This document shows positions 13,775-20,923 of a DNA stretch of 20,923 nucleotides, piece by piece (within the stretch, counting starts at the first letter, position 1; the number at the start of each line of letters is the position of its first letter). This DNA is from Alphaproteobacteria bacterium UBA7691 (GTDB lineage: Bacteria; Pseudomonadota; Alphaproteobacteria; Ferrovibrionales; Ferrovibrionaceae), in NCBI GenBank assembly GCA_002482765.1, contig DLGP01000082.1, positions 1 through 20,923 of the forward strand. Direction: 5' to 3'. The notes under the pieces were generated by a model. It did no database searches and was not told where the DNA came from. It saw only the letters and a program-made list of their open reading frames with translations. The position numbers and the translations under genes were made by a program.

Positions 13775-13941
13775 ACCGGAGCAGCCGGGCTATTGTCCTC
13801 CTGGCCACACGGGTGATTATAAATCATTGCATAAACTATTATTGATTGCATATAGTTTTGGAAATTCACTCAACATCCTCAATCACGTTTAAAAATAATC
13901 TATGAGTGATTGATTGCGGGGCTGATAGGGGGGTAAATTTC
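13775..13941 (+). promoter_or_regulatory. AT-rich control region and 5' leader of the cas operon
   Basis: Unlike its GC-rich surroundings, 13811-13910 is strongly AT-rich. TATAGT (13851-13856) matches five of six -10 bases, with TTGCAT (13827-13832) 18 bases upstream as a weak -35. Overlapping it are a direct repeat ATTGCATA (13826-13833 and 13845-13852) and an inverted repeat AAACTAT / ATAGTTT (13833-13839 and 13852-13858). Downstream, TCAATCAC (13879-13886) and GTGATTGA (13906-13913) are perfect complements that would form a stem in the leader RNA. AGGGGGG (13927-13933) is the Shine-Dalgarno sequence for GTG 13942. Regulators are unknown. Confidence 0.5.
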
Positions 13942-16218
13942 GTGCCGCTATACGCGCATTCGCCGCCGCAGGCCGATGCTCCCTGGCATTTGTTGCAGGA
14001 CCATCTCAACGCCACGGCAGATTTGGCGGCTGGTTTTGCTCAAGCCTTTGGTGCGCAGAAAGCAGCGGCGCTTGCCGGTCTGCTGCATGATCTGGGCAAG
14101 TATTCCGAAACCTTCCAGGCACGGCTGCGCGGCGCCCCGGAGCATGTGGATCATTCTACTGCGGGTGCTGTGGAGGTTCTGGCCCTGGCCGACAAGGCCG
14201 GTATCACTGATCGGGTCACGGCCTGGCTCGTGGCTTATGCCATTGCCGGGCATCATGCCGGCTTGCCGGACTATCACAGCGCTGATGCCGGCAGTTTATC
14301 CGAACGGCTCAACAAACAATTACCCGCGCTAGCGGCCGGCTGGCGACAGGAAATCATGCCGGATGCGACCGGCCTGCTGCCAAAAATGAACCCGGCAAGT
14401 GATCTCCAAAGCCGGATTTTTGCCCTGGCCTTCCTCGGGCGAATGATCTTTTCTGCCTTGGTAGATGGCGATTTCAAGGATACCGAGCGCTATTACGCCA
14501 GCTTTGACAACTGCCAGCCGGATCGCAACTGGCCCAGCCTGCAAAGCTTGCTACCCGATCTGCGTCAGCGTTTCACCGCCTACATGGCCGGCATGGCCGA
14601 CATGGCCAAGCCAACCGAGCTAGGCCCGTTGCGGCAACGGATTTTGCAGCATGTCAGGTCGCAGGCGGATCGTGCGCCACGCTTTTTCACCCTCACCGTG
14701 CCCACCGGCGGCGGCAAGACCCTGGCCTCGCTCGGCTTTGCCCTGGATCATGCTGCAAGCCACAATATGCGGCGGATCATCTATGCCATTCCATTCACTT
14801 CGGTGATCGAGCAGACGGCAAAGGTGTTCCGTGCAGCTTTAGGCGAAGAGGTGCCGTTGCTGGAGCATCACGCCGCGCTAGAAGAGGTGCCCGGCAGCGC
14901 CAAGGAAGCGCGCGACAAATTGCGGCTGGCGATGGAGGATTGGGCCGCGCCGGTGATTGTCACCACCAATGTACAATTCTTTGAAAGCCTGTTCGCCAAC
15001 CGCCCGGCACGTTGCCGCAAGCTGCATAACATCGCCGGCAGCGTGATCATCCTGGATGAAGCGCAAACCATCCCGCGCCATCTGCTGCGCCCGGCGGCAA
15101 TGGCATTGAAGGAACTGGTACGCAATTACGGCTGTAGCATCGTGTTTTGCACCGCCACCCAGCCGGCTTTGGACCAGGCGCATTTTGGCACTGATCCGGT
15201 CGGCCTGCCCTTGGCCGGCGGCGAATTGGCGCCAGAGCCGGAAAAACTGGCCGCGCAAATGCGGCGCACGCATATTGTTCATATTGGCCAGCAGCAGAAT
15301 GACGATCTGGTGGCTGCATTGGCAAATCGGCCGCAGGGCCTGATCATTGTCAACACACGGCGCCATGCGCTTGAACTTTATCAGGCCGCCAAGCAGGAAC
15401 TGGGCGTGGCTGGCCTGTTTCATCTCAGCACTCGCCAGCATGCCGCGCATCGGCAGGAAATGCTCGACGAGATACGCCAGCGCCTGAAAGACCGGCAGCC
15501 CTGCCGCGTGATTGCCACGGCCTTGGTGGAAGCCGGCGTGGATGTGGATTTTCCGGCGGTCTGGCGCGCCGAGGCCGGGCTGGACCAGGTGGTGCAGGCG
15601 GCAGGACGCTGCAATCGCGAAGGCAGGCAGCTATGGCAGGAAAGTCCGGTGTCGGTGTTCAACGCGCCGGATTATCCGCCGCCACGCGAGGTTAAGGCGT
15701 TGGCCGGAGACCTGGAGCATATCCGCCGGCAGTTTGCCGATGTGCAGGATCCGGCGGCGTTGCAAGCATATTTCCTGCAAGTCTACTGGCGAATGGGCGA
15801 TCGCCTGGATGCAGAGAAAATCCTCGCCCTGCATACCATGCAGCAATATCGCCCGGAAATTTCCTATCGCAGCATCGCGGAGAAATTCCGCATGATTGAT
15901 GACAGCCAGCAGCCGGTGATCATACCGGATCATCCGGAATGGCAGAAACTGAGCCAGCAGATTGAGTCGGGCTATGTCTCAGCCACCATGCTCGCGCGGC
16001 AATTGCAGCGCCATATTGTGCAGCTGCCGCAGCGGCATCATGCCAGGCTGTTGGCCCAGGGCGATATCCGGATGCTGGCGCCCAGGCAGCAAACCGGGCA
16101 GCAGTCCGGGCAGCAGAATGGCTTTCCGGTATTGCAGAGCCGGCATCTCTATGACCGGGAATGCGGGTTGCAATGGGAAAAAGCGGGCGAACTGCCCGCC
16201 GCGCTCAGTGTTGTTTAG
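13942..16218 (+). CDS. cas3: CRISPR-associated nuclease-helicase Cas3 (type I-C)
   Basis: A 758-residue fused HD nuclease and SF2 helicase that is recruited to Cascade-bound target DNA, nicks the displaced strand and degrades it 3'-5'. HD residues: LLHDLGKYSETF (His49, Asp50), EHVDHSTAGA (His71) and GHHAGLPDYH (His104, His105). Helicase motifs: Walker A PTGGGKT (254-260), DEAQ (372-375), FCTATQP (402-408), VEAGVDVDFP (529-538) and motif VI QAAGRCNRE (552-560). A Gln/Gly-rich linker RQQTGQQSGQQNG (715-727) precedes the C-terminal domain. Start GTG 13942 is preferred because AGGGGGG lies eight bases before it; GTG 13906 in frame lacks such a site. It is the first gene of the operon; cas5 follows after 11 bases. 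All catalytic motifs are intact. Confidence 0.96.
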   Translation: MPLYAHSPPQADAPWHLLQDHLNATADLAAGFAQAFGAQKAAALAGLLHDLGKYSETFQARLRGAPEHVDHSTAGAVEVLALADKAGITDRVTAWLVAYAIAGHHAGLPDYHSADAGSLSERLNKQLPALAAGWRQEIMPDATGLLPKMNPASDLQSRIFALAFLGRMIFSALVDGDFKDTERYYASFDNCQPDRNWPSLQSLLPDLRQRFTAYMAGMADMAKPTELGPLRQRILQHVRSQADRAPRFFTLTVPTGGGKTLASLGFALDHAASHNMRRIIYAIPFTSVIEQTAKVFRAALGEEVPLLEHHAALEEVPGSAKEARDKLRLAMEDWAAPVIVTTNVQFFESLFANRPARCRKLHNIAGSVIILDEAQTIPRHLLRPAAMALKELVRNYGCSIVFCTATQPALDQAHFGTDPVGLPLAGGELAPEPEKLAAQMRRTHIVHIGQQQNDDLVAALANRPQGLIIVNTRRHALELYQAAKQELGVAGLFHLSTRQHAAHRQEMLDEIRQRLKDRQPCRVIATALVEAGVDVDFPAVWRAEAGLDQVVQAAGRCNREGRQLWQESPVSVFNAPDYPPPREVKALAGDLEHIRRQFADVQDPAALQAYFLQVYWRMGDRLDAEKILALHTMQQYRPEISYRSIAEKFRMIDDSQQPVIIPDHPEWQKLSQQIESGYVSATMLARQLQRHIVQLPQRHHARLLAQGDIRMLAPRQQTGQQSGQQNGFPVLQSRHLYDRECGLQWEKAGELPAALSVV
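16081..16116 (+). repeat. Three 12-bp tandem repeats within cas3
   Basis: Three consecutive units of the form CCGGGCAGCAG (with substitutions), each 12 bases, encode the Gln-rich linker before the Cas3 C-terminal domain. Because the unit length is a multiple of three, copy-number change would keep the frame. Confidence 0.6.
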
Positions 16219-16229
16219 GGAGGGGGCCG

Positions 16230-16895
16230 ATGTCCTACGGTATCCGATTAAAGGTTTCCGGCGCGCGGGCGCTGTTCACGCGGCCCGAACTCAAGGTGGA
16301 GCGCGTTTCCTATGATGTGATGACCCCTTCTGCCGCGCGCGGCATTCTGGAGGCGGTGCATTGGAAGCCGGCGATCCGCTGGATCGTGCAGGCAATCCAT
16401 GTTTTGCAGCCGATCCGCTTTCAATCCATCCGGCGCAACGAAGTGGGCGCCAAGGTGCCGGTTGGCAAGCTGCGCAGCGCCTTGAAGAATGGCAGCCTGG
16501 AAGGATTGGCCCTGATCGTGGAAGACCATCGCCAGCAGCGCGCCGCCACCATCCTGAGCGATGTGGCCTATGTTATTGCGGCACGGCTGGAACTGACCGA
16601 CAAGGCCGGCCCGGAGGATAATGTCGGCAAACATCTGGAGATGTTCAGCCGCCGCGCCCGCAAGGGGCAATGTTTTCACCAGCCCAGCCTGGGTACGCGG
16701 GAATTTGCCGCGCAATTCAGCTTGCTTGAACCCGAGGCGCCGATGCCGGCGGCCATCGCGGAAAACCGCCGGTTGGGGCTCATGCTCTATGACATTGATT
16801 TCGCCAATGGGCGTCAGCCGATGTTTTTTGATGCTGAATTGCGCGATGGTATCCTGCATGTGCCGGCGCCGGATTCAAAGGAGCTGCGGCGATGA
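16230..16895 (+). CDS. cas5c: Cas5c (Cas5d/Csd5), pre-crRNA processing endoribonuclease
   Basis: A 221-residue type I-C Cas5. In this subtype there is no Cas6; Cas5c cuts the repeat in pre-crRNA and stays on the 5' handle in Cascade. The family signature VERVSYDVMTPSAARGILEA (23-42) is followed by VHWKPAIRW (43-51), IRRNEVGAK (67-75), the Lys-His pair in NVGKHLEMFSRRA (Lys134, His135; matching K116/H117 of Bacillus halodurans Cas5d) and GQCFHQPSLGTREFAAQF (146-163). The position matching catalytic Tyr46 appears to be His44. ATG 16230 follows a strong GGGAGGGGG sequence; earlier in-frame starts lie inside cas3 and lack family sequence. The stop overlaps cas8c by four bases. Confidence 0.95.
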   Translation: MSYGIRLKVSGARALFTRPELKVERVSYDVMTPSAARGILEAVHWKPAIRWIVQAIHVLQPIRFQSIRRNEVGAKVPVGKLRSALKNGSLEGLALIVEDHRQQRAATILSDVAYVIAARLELTDKAGPEDNVGKHLEMFSRRARKGQCFHQPSLGTREFAAQFSLLEPEAPMPAAIAENRRLGLMLYDIDFANGRQPMFFDAELRDGILHVPAPDSKELRR

Positions 16896-18661
16896 GCATC
16901 TTCGCGGCCCTGGCCGACGCCTATGAGCATATGGCAGCCAATCCGGCGCTGGCCGGGCAGATACCACGTCCGGGTTATTCAGCCCAGAAGATCGATTTCC
17001 TGATCGCGCTGCTGCCGGATGGCAGTGTGGCTGGTGTGCCACATGACATGCGCCAGGTGCAGGGCAAGAAGCTGCTGCCCCGGTTGATGAATGTGCCGCA
17101 GCCCCCAAAAAGGGCATCAGGTATAGCGCCGGTCCTGTTGTGGGATAAATCAGCTTATGTGCTGGGTGTGACCGCGAACGGCAAAGGGCGCACAGCCAGA
17201 GAACACGCTGCTTTCAAGGATGCACATGAGAAATGGCTGGCTGGCAGCGACGATGCCGGCCTGATGGCCTTGCTGCATTTCCTGCGCCGCTGGCAGCCGG
17301 AGGATTTTGTGCGCCTGGGCTGGCCCACCGAGATGCTGGATGGCAACATAATCTTCGGCCTGGAAAGCGAGCGGTTGCAGAATGTTTACCTGCATGATCG
17401 GCCTGCCGCCAAGGCGCTGATGGCCCGGCTGCAAGCCGGCTCAGAGGCTGTGGAGGGCCTTTGCCTGGTTTCCGGCCAGCGCGGCCCCATCGCCCGGCTG
17501 CATCCATCGATCAAGAATGTGTGGGGCGCGCAATCCGCCGGAGCTTCGATTGTTTCGTTCAACCTGGAAGCCTTCACTTCATACGGCCATTTGCAGGGTA
17601 TGAATGCGCCGGTATCCGAAGCGATGGCTTTTGCCTATACCACCGCGCTGAACCATTTTCTGGCCTCTGACAGCAACCGGATTCAGATCGGCGATGCTTC
17701 CACTGTATTCTGGGCGCAGGCCGATATGCTGCAGCAGGAGCAGGCGGCGGAAGAATTGATGCTGGCTGGCATGGGCGGCATTGATGAACAGGCGGCAGCC
17801 CGGCCAGTGGGTGTGTTGTTGCAACAATTGCGGGCTGGCCGGCAGTTGCGGGAAATCCGGCCCGATCTGGTGCAGGGCGTGCGCTTTTTTGTCTTGGGCT
17901 TGGCGCCAAATGCCGCCAGGCTCTCGGTGCGGTTCTGGGTGGAAGATGATTTCGCCGTAATCGCTGAACGGTATCAGCGTTACCTGCGCGAGACCGCCAT
18001 TGAACCGCCGCCGCGCGATGTCATACCCGGCCTGTGGCGTTATCTGATCGAAACCGCCGTGCTGGGCAAACGTGAGAATATCCCGCCCAACCTGGCCGGT
18101 GAATGGCTGCGCGCGATCCTGAGCGGCAGCCGTTATCCCGATACATTGCAGGCCAGCGTGCTGATGCGGCTGCGCGCCGATGGTGATGTAAATGCCCTGC
18201 GCGTTGCCATTCTGCGCGCGCATCTGATTCGAAACCGTAATATGGAGGTTCCCGTGGCGCTCGATCCCGATTGCCTGCTACCGGGCTATTTGCTCGGCCG
18301 TCTGTTCGCGGTTTACGAACGGATTCAGACCGCCTCGCTGGGCGATGGCGTTAATGCCTCGATCAAGGACCGGTTCTATTCCGCCGCTGCCGCGCAGCCG
18401 CGCAAGGTCTTTGCCCTGCTGGATCGCAGCATAGCGCCGCATCTGAGCAAGGTTGGCAAAAAGAGCCCGGGCTACCGTATCCAGCTTGAAAAGGAAGTGG
18501 CGGCGATCATGGACCGGCTGGAGCCGGGTGCCGATCCGTTTCCGGCCACCATGCCCAGCGATCAGCAGGCGCTGTTCGCCCTCGGCTATTATCACCAGCG
18601 TAGCGAATATTTCCGCAAAAAAGACACCGCAAGCACCGCAACCCAAGAGGAGACCGCCTGA
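16892..18661 (+). CDS. cas8c: Cas8c (Csd1), type I-C Cascade large subunit
   Basis: The 589-residue large subunit of type I-C Cascade, which recognises the PAM and helps open target DNA. It is recognised by the N-terminus (IFAALADAYEHMAA, LPDGSVAGVPHDMRQVQGKKLLPRLMNVPQ), the central LCLVSGQRGPIARLHPSIKNVWGAQSAGASIVSFN region and ETAVLGKRENIPPNLAGEW. The order and size are normal. Translation is coupled at both ends: ATGA with cas5c (16892-16895) and TGATG with cas7 (18661). The C-terminal ~135 residues form the Cas11-like helical part and have their own ribosome site and in-frame GTG (see separate entry), so this gene probably makes two proteins. Confidence 0.95.
   Translation: MSIFAALADAYEHMAANPALAGQIPRPGYSAQKIDFLIALLPDGSVAGVPHDMRQVQGKKLLPRLMNVPQPPKRASGIAPVLLWDKSAYVLGVTANGKGRTAREHAAFKDAHEKWLAGSDDAGLMALLHFLRRWQPEDFVRLGWPTEMLDGNIIFGLESERLQNVYLHDRPAAKALMARLQAGSEAVEGLCLVSGQRGPIARLHPSIKNVWGAQSAGASIVSFNLEAFTSYGHLQGMNAPVSEAMAFAYTTALNHFLASDSNRIQIGDASTVFWAQADMLQQEQAAEELMLAGMGGIDEQAAARPVGVLLQQLRAGRQLREIRPDLVQGVRFFVLGLAPNAARLSVRFWVEDDFAVIAERYQRYLRETAIEPPPRDVIPGLWRYLIETAVLGKRENIPPNLAGEWLRAILSGSRYPDTLQASVLMRLRADGDVNALRVAILRAHLIRNRNMEVPVALDPDCLLPGYLLGRLFAVYERIQTASLGDGVNASIKDRFYSAAAAQPRKVFALLDRSIAPHLSKVGKKSPGYRIQLEKEVAAIMDRLEPGADPFPATMPSDQQALFALGYYHQRSEYFRKKDTASTATQEETA
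18254..18661 (+). CDS. cas11c: Cas11c small subunit, internal translation product of cas8c
   Basis: In type I-C systems the small subunit Cas11 is made from an internal start in cas8c, and two copies line the Cascade belly. Here GGAGGT (18244-18249) lies with ideal spacing (five bases after GGAGG) before the in-frame GTG at 18254, codon 455 of cas8c. This would give a 135-residue, largely helical protein beginning MALDPDCLLPGYLLGRLFAV and ending in a Thr/Glu-rich tail (TASTATQEETA). An ATG four codons earlier (18242) overlaps the ribosome site and is a poorer start. Length and position match the published Cas11c of Desulfovibrio vulgaris. The strong internal site in a gene otherwise translated by coupling is the main evidence; expression is inferred. 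Confidence 0.8.
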   Translation: MALDPDCLLPGYLLGRLFAVYERIQTASLGDGVNASIKDRFYSAAAAQPRKVFALLDRSIAPHLSKVGKKSPGYRIQLEKEVAAIMDRLEPGADPFPATMPSDQQALFALGYYHQRSEYFRKKDTASTATQEETA

Positions 18662-19629
18662 TGACCGCCCTGTCGCACCGCTATGATTTTGTTCTGCTGT
18701 TCGATGTGGCGAATGGCAATCCGAATGGCGATCCCGATGCCGGCAATATGCCGCGCCTGGACCCCGATACCAATCGGGGTCTGATCACCGATGTGAGCCT
18801 GAAGCGCAAGCTGCGCAATTACGTGGCGCTGGTTCGGGAGGGCGTGCCGGGCTATGGCATCTATGTGCGGGAAGGCTCGATCCTGAACGAGCAGCACCGC
18901 GAAGCCTATCTGGCATTGCGCACAAATGCCGACGAGGTGAAGAAGGCCGCCAAGCTGGAACCCAAGGATGAGACCGAAAGCAAGCAATTGACTGCTTTCA
19001 TGTGCGAGAATTTTTTTGATGTGCGCAGTTTTGGTGCGGTGATGAGCACCGGCATCAATTGTGGCCAGGTGCGCGGGCCGGTGCAGATTGCCTTCGCGCA
19101 ATCCATCGAGCCGATCCTGCCGCTGGAAATCACCATCACCCGCATGGCGGCCACCACGGCGAAGGAAAAGGAGAAGAAGGGCAAGGCCGGGAATGGCGAG
19201 GCGGAAGGCGATGGCAACGAGCGCCAGGATAACCGCACCATGGGACGCAAGCATATTGTGCCCTACGGCCTCTATCGCGCCCATGGCTTCATTTCTGCCA
19301 AGCTGGCGGGCCGCACAGGTTTTTCCGAGGCTGATCTGGAGCTTCTGGTGGAAGCCTTGCAGCAGATGTTCGAGCATGATCGCTCGGCGGCGCGTGGCGA
19401 AATGGCCACCCGGAAACTGATCTTGTTCAAGCATCAATCAGATCTTGGCAATGCGCCGGCGCATAGTCTGTTCGAGCGCGTGACGGTTGGTCGCAATATG
19501 GCGGGCGAGTTCTGCGATATTGAGGCCGGCAATGCCGATAACCTGCCGCCGGCACGAAAATTCTCGGATTACCGGATCAGGATCGACCGCACGGACCTGC
19601 CCGCCGGAATCGAGATTGTGGAATACTGA
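18661..19629 (+). CDS. cas7c: Cas7c (Csd2), Cascade backbone subunit
   Basis: A 322-residue backbone protein that forms the helical filament along the crRNA spacer. Family hallmarks are the RRM-like first strand YDFVLLFDVANGNPNGDPDAGNMPR (8-32), TDVSLKRKLRNYV (43-55), DVRSFGAVMSTG (120-131), GQVRGPVQIAFAQSIEPI (135-152) and NRTMGRKHIVPYGLYRAHGF (191-210). A Lys/Glu/Gly-rich stretch (about 166-190) sits between strand ITITRMAA and NRTMGRKH, making the protein longer than the roughly 285-300 residues common in the family. It starts one base into the cas8c stop (TGATG). It should be the most abundant Cascade subunit; no internal promoter is visible. Confidence 0.95.
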   Translation: MTALSHRYDFVLLFDVANGNPNGDPDAGNMPRLDPDTNRGLITDVSLKRKLRNYVALVREGVPGYGIYVREGSILNEQHREAYLALRTNADEVKKAAKLEPKDETESKQLTAFMCENFFDVRSFGAVMSTGINCGQVRGPVQIAFAQSIEPILPLEITITRMAATTAKEKEKKGKAGNGEAEGDGNERQDNRTMGRKHIVPYGLYRAHGFISAKLAGRTGFSEADLELLVEALQQMFEHDRSAARGEMATRKLILFKHQSDLGNAPAHSLFERVTVGRNMAGEFCDIEAGNADNLPPARKFSDYRIRIDRTDLPAGIEIVEY

Positions 19630-19644
19630 TCGGCGATGGCCTGA

Positions 19645-20331
19645 ATGCAGGCAAGCATGCCGATGCCGCTGCCGCAACCGGATGAACGGGAACCGGAACC
19701 GATCCCACTCTCGGCGTTGCAGCATGCGGTTTATTGTCTGCGGCAGGCCGCCCTGATCCATTTGGAGCGGCAATGGGTGGAAAACCGCTTCACTGCCGAG
19801 GGGCGGGTGTTGCATGAAGCCAGCGACAAGCCGGGGCGGCGCAGTGCAGGAACATTGCGCCGTATCACCGCCTTGCCGCTGGCTTCCAGGCGGCTTGGCA
19901 TTGCCGGCGTGGCGGATGTTGTTGAATTTCGTGCTGCGCCCTGGGGCGAGCAGCCCTATCCGGTGGAATTCAAGCGTGGCAAGCCGAAGCTGCACCGTGC
20001 CGATGAAATTCAGCTTTGTGCGCAGGCATTGTGCCTGGAGGAGATGACCGGGCATGACGTGCCTGAAGGGGCGCTGTTCTATGCGGAAACCAAGCGGCGC
20101 CAGATTGTGCCATTTGATGCCGAATTGCGGCAGCAGACGCTCCAAACCATAACCGACCTGCGTGGCATATTTGCCCGCGCCGAAACGCCGCCAGTGCAAT
20201 ATCGCGCCGATCGCTGCCGTGGCTGCTCGCTGCTTGATATCTGCCGGCCGCGCATTGTCGCCCGGCCGGTTCTAAGCTGGCGCCAGGCCCGGCTAAAGGC
20301 GGCGTTGGCCGATCTGGAGGGGCAAACGTGA
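19645..20331 (+). CDS. cas4: Cas4, RecB-type exonuclease for spacer acquisition
   Basis: A 228-residue Fe-S nuclease that trims prespacers and helps choose PAM-containing ends for Cas1-Cas2. The iron-sulfur cysteines are present: YCLRQ (Cys31) and CRGCSLLDIC (Cys191, Cys194, Cys200). RecB nuclease residues are in LHE (His57), AGVADVVEF (Asp91), PVEFKRGK (Glu108, Lys110) and EIQLCAQALCLEE (Gln123). The start is ATG 19645, 15 bases after the cas7 stop; ATG 19657 (residue 5) is an alternative and neither has a strong Shine-Dalgarno sequence. Its stop overlaps the cas1 start (GTGA, 20328-20331). It is intact and of normal size. Confidence 0.94.
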   Translation: MQASMPMPLPQPDEREPEPIPLSALQHAVYCLRQAALIHLERQWVENRFTAEGRVLHEASDKPGRRSAGTLRRITALPLASRRLGIAGVADVVEFRAAPWGEQPYPVEFKRGKPKLHRADEIQLCAQALCLEEMTGHDVPEGALFYAETKRRQIVPFDAELRQQTLQTITDLRGIFARAETPPVQYRADRCRGCSLLDICRPRIVARPVLSWRQARLKAALADLEGQT

Positions 20332-20923
20332 AGCGGCTGCTCAATTCATTCTATGTCACCACAGAAGGCTGTAGTTTGCGCAAGGATGGCGAAAATCTCG
20401 TCGCCAGCCTTGAGGGCGACGAGAAAAGCCGCGTGCCGCTGCATATGCTCGGCTCCATCGTGATGTTTGGAGCGATCCATATATCGCCGGCCTTGATGGC
20501 GGCCTGTGCCGAGGCCGGGATTACCATGGTGATACTGGATCGTGTTGGCCGCTTTCAGGCCCGCATAGAAGGCCCGGTCAATGGCAATGTGCTGTTGCGC
20601 CGCGCGCAATATGTTGCTGCCGAGCAACCCGAGGAAACCTGCCGCAGCCTGCTGATCGGCAAAATTGCCAATCAGCGCGCGGTGCTGATGCGTGCGCTGC
20701 GTGACTATGCTGCCGAGATGCCTGCGGATGCTGTGGAGCGGATCAGCCAGGTAACCTTGCGTCTGGCGATGATCCTGCAACGTATTGGCGCTGGCGGCGA
20801 TGATGTGGATAGCTTGCGTGGTTATGAAGGTGAGGCGGCGCAACTGTATTTCTCGGTCTTTGGCCTGCTGATCCGCTCGCCGGATGCGGCTTTGCAGTTT
20901 TCCACCCGCAGCCGCCGCCCGCC
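20328..20923 (+). CDS. cas1: Cas1 integrase, N-terminal part (3' end outside window)
   Basis: Type I-C Cas1, the integrase that with Cas2 inserts new spacers. GTG 20328 overlaps the cas4 stop and has a strong GGAGGGG (20317-20323) before it. The visible 198 residues cover the N-terminal beta domain (LLNSFYVTTEGCSLRKDGEN, HMLGSIVMFGAIHISPALM, AGITMVILDRVGRFQARIEG) and the first part of the helical catalytic domain, including GYEGEAAQLYF with the first metal-binding glutamate (Glu167). The His and Asp ligands lie beyond the end. cas2 and the CRISPR array are expected next but are not in the window. Confidence 0.95.
   Translation, partial: MKRLLNSFYVTTEGCSLRKDGENLVASLEGDEKSRVPLHMLGSIVMFGAIHISPALMAACAEAGITMVILDRVGRFQARIEGPVNGNVLLRRAQYVAAEQPEETCRSLLIGKIANQRAVLMRALRDYAAEMPADAVERISQVTLRLAMILQRIGAGGDDVDSLRGYEGEAAQLYFSVFGLLIRSPDAALQFSTRSRRP

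Noticed and set aside
13811..13913. Short repeats before cas3 considered as a CRISPR array or its remnant
   Set aside because: The repeats are 7-8 bases with irregular spacing and no 30-36-base units; they look like operator or hairpin elements.
13906..13941. Upstream GTG 13906 as the start of cas3
   Set aside because: It adds 12 residues without family similarity, lies inside an inverted repeat, and lacks the strong AGGGGGG site that precedes GTG 13942.
16081..16116. Tandem 12-bp repeats considered as a mobile-element or minisatellite signal
   Set aside because: They are in frame within cas3 and encode a Gln-rich linker; three copies are explained by local duplication.

Overview
This window looks like the chromosome of a GC-rich alphaproteobacterium. 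The support is a mostly GC-rich composition with strong GC3 bias, an AnsA-type (Rhizobium etli class) asparaginase, a Zur-box-like palindrome of alphaproteobacterial form, and a FecI/FecR/TonB-receptor locus. The order Rhodospirillales is possible, but I cannot name a genus. Genes are densely packed, with many 1-4 base stop/start overlaps.

Layout. (1) 1-840: the C-terminal part of the DNA translocase FtsK, running in from upstream. (2) 889-1709: a DUF1778 antitoxin / GNAT acetyltransferase toxin pair (TacA-TacT type) with an operator-like palindrome over its promoter and probably a leaderless transcript. (3) 1701-6360: housekeeping and maintenance genes. On the minus strand are ogt (O6-alkylguanine repair) coupled to a SPOUT RNA methyltransferase, a protein-kinase-fold protein, a COG0523/CobW zinc-type GTPase with a His-rich loop, and a secreted SNase-like nuclease. 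An AnsA-type asparaginase lies on the plus strand. A Zur-box-like 23-bp palindrome lies just upstream of the COG0523 gene.

(4) 6523-13744, plus strand: a cell-surface-signalling iron or metal uptake locus. It consists of a Fur-box-like site, a FecI-type ECF sigma factor, a FecR anti-sigma factor, a TonB-dependent receptor carrying the STN signalling domain, a periplasmic DUF4198 protein, then DUF3649 / PepSY-TM / DUF3325 membrane proteins. The likely logic is that low iron relieves Fur on fecI, the loaded receptor signals through FecR to FecI, and receptor synthesis rises. The imported ligand would then be handled by the periplasmic DUF4198 protein and the PepSY-TM (FoxB/PiuB-like) inner-membrane reductase module.

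(5) 13745-13941: an AT-rich control region with a promoter candidate and several repeats. (6) 13942-20923: a type I-C CRISPR-Cas operon in canonical order, cas3-cas5c-cas8c-cas7-cas4-cas1. Cas1 is cut by the window end, so cas2 and the array must lie beyond it. Within the 3' end of cas8c there is an in-frame GTG with a strong Shine-Dalgarno sequence that should give the separate small subunit Cas11c.

No rRNA, tRNA, insertion sequence or CRISPR repeat was seen. The systems are recognisable families. The most useful less obvious observations are the Cas11c internal start, the Zur-box-like site over the COG0523 gene, a clamp-binding-like tail on Ogt, the palindrome-controlled leaderless toxin-antitoxin promoter, a kinase-fold protein lacking the usual catalytic Asp, and the placing of DUF4198 inside the siderophore-type operon.
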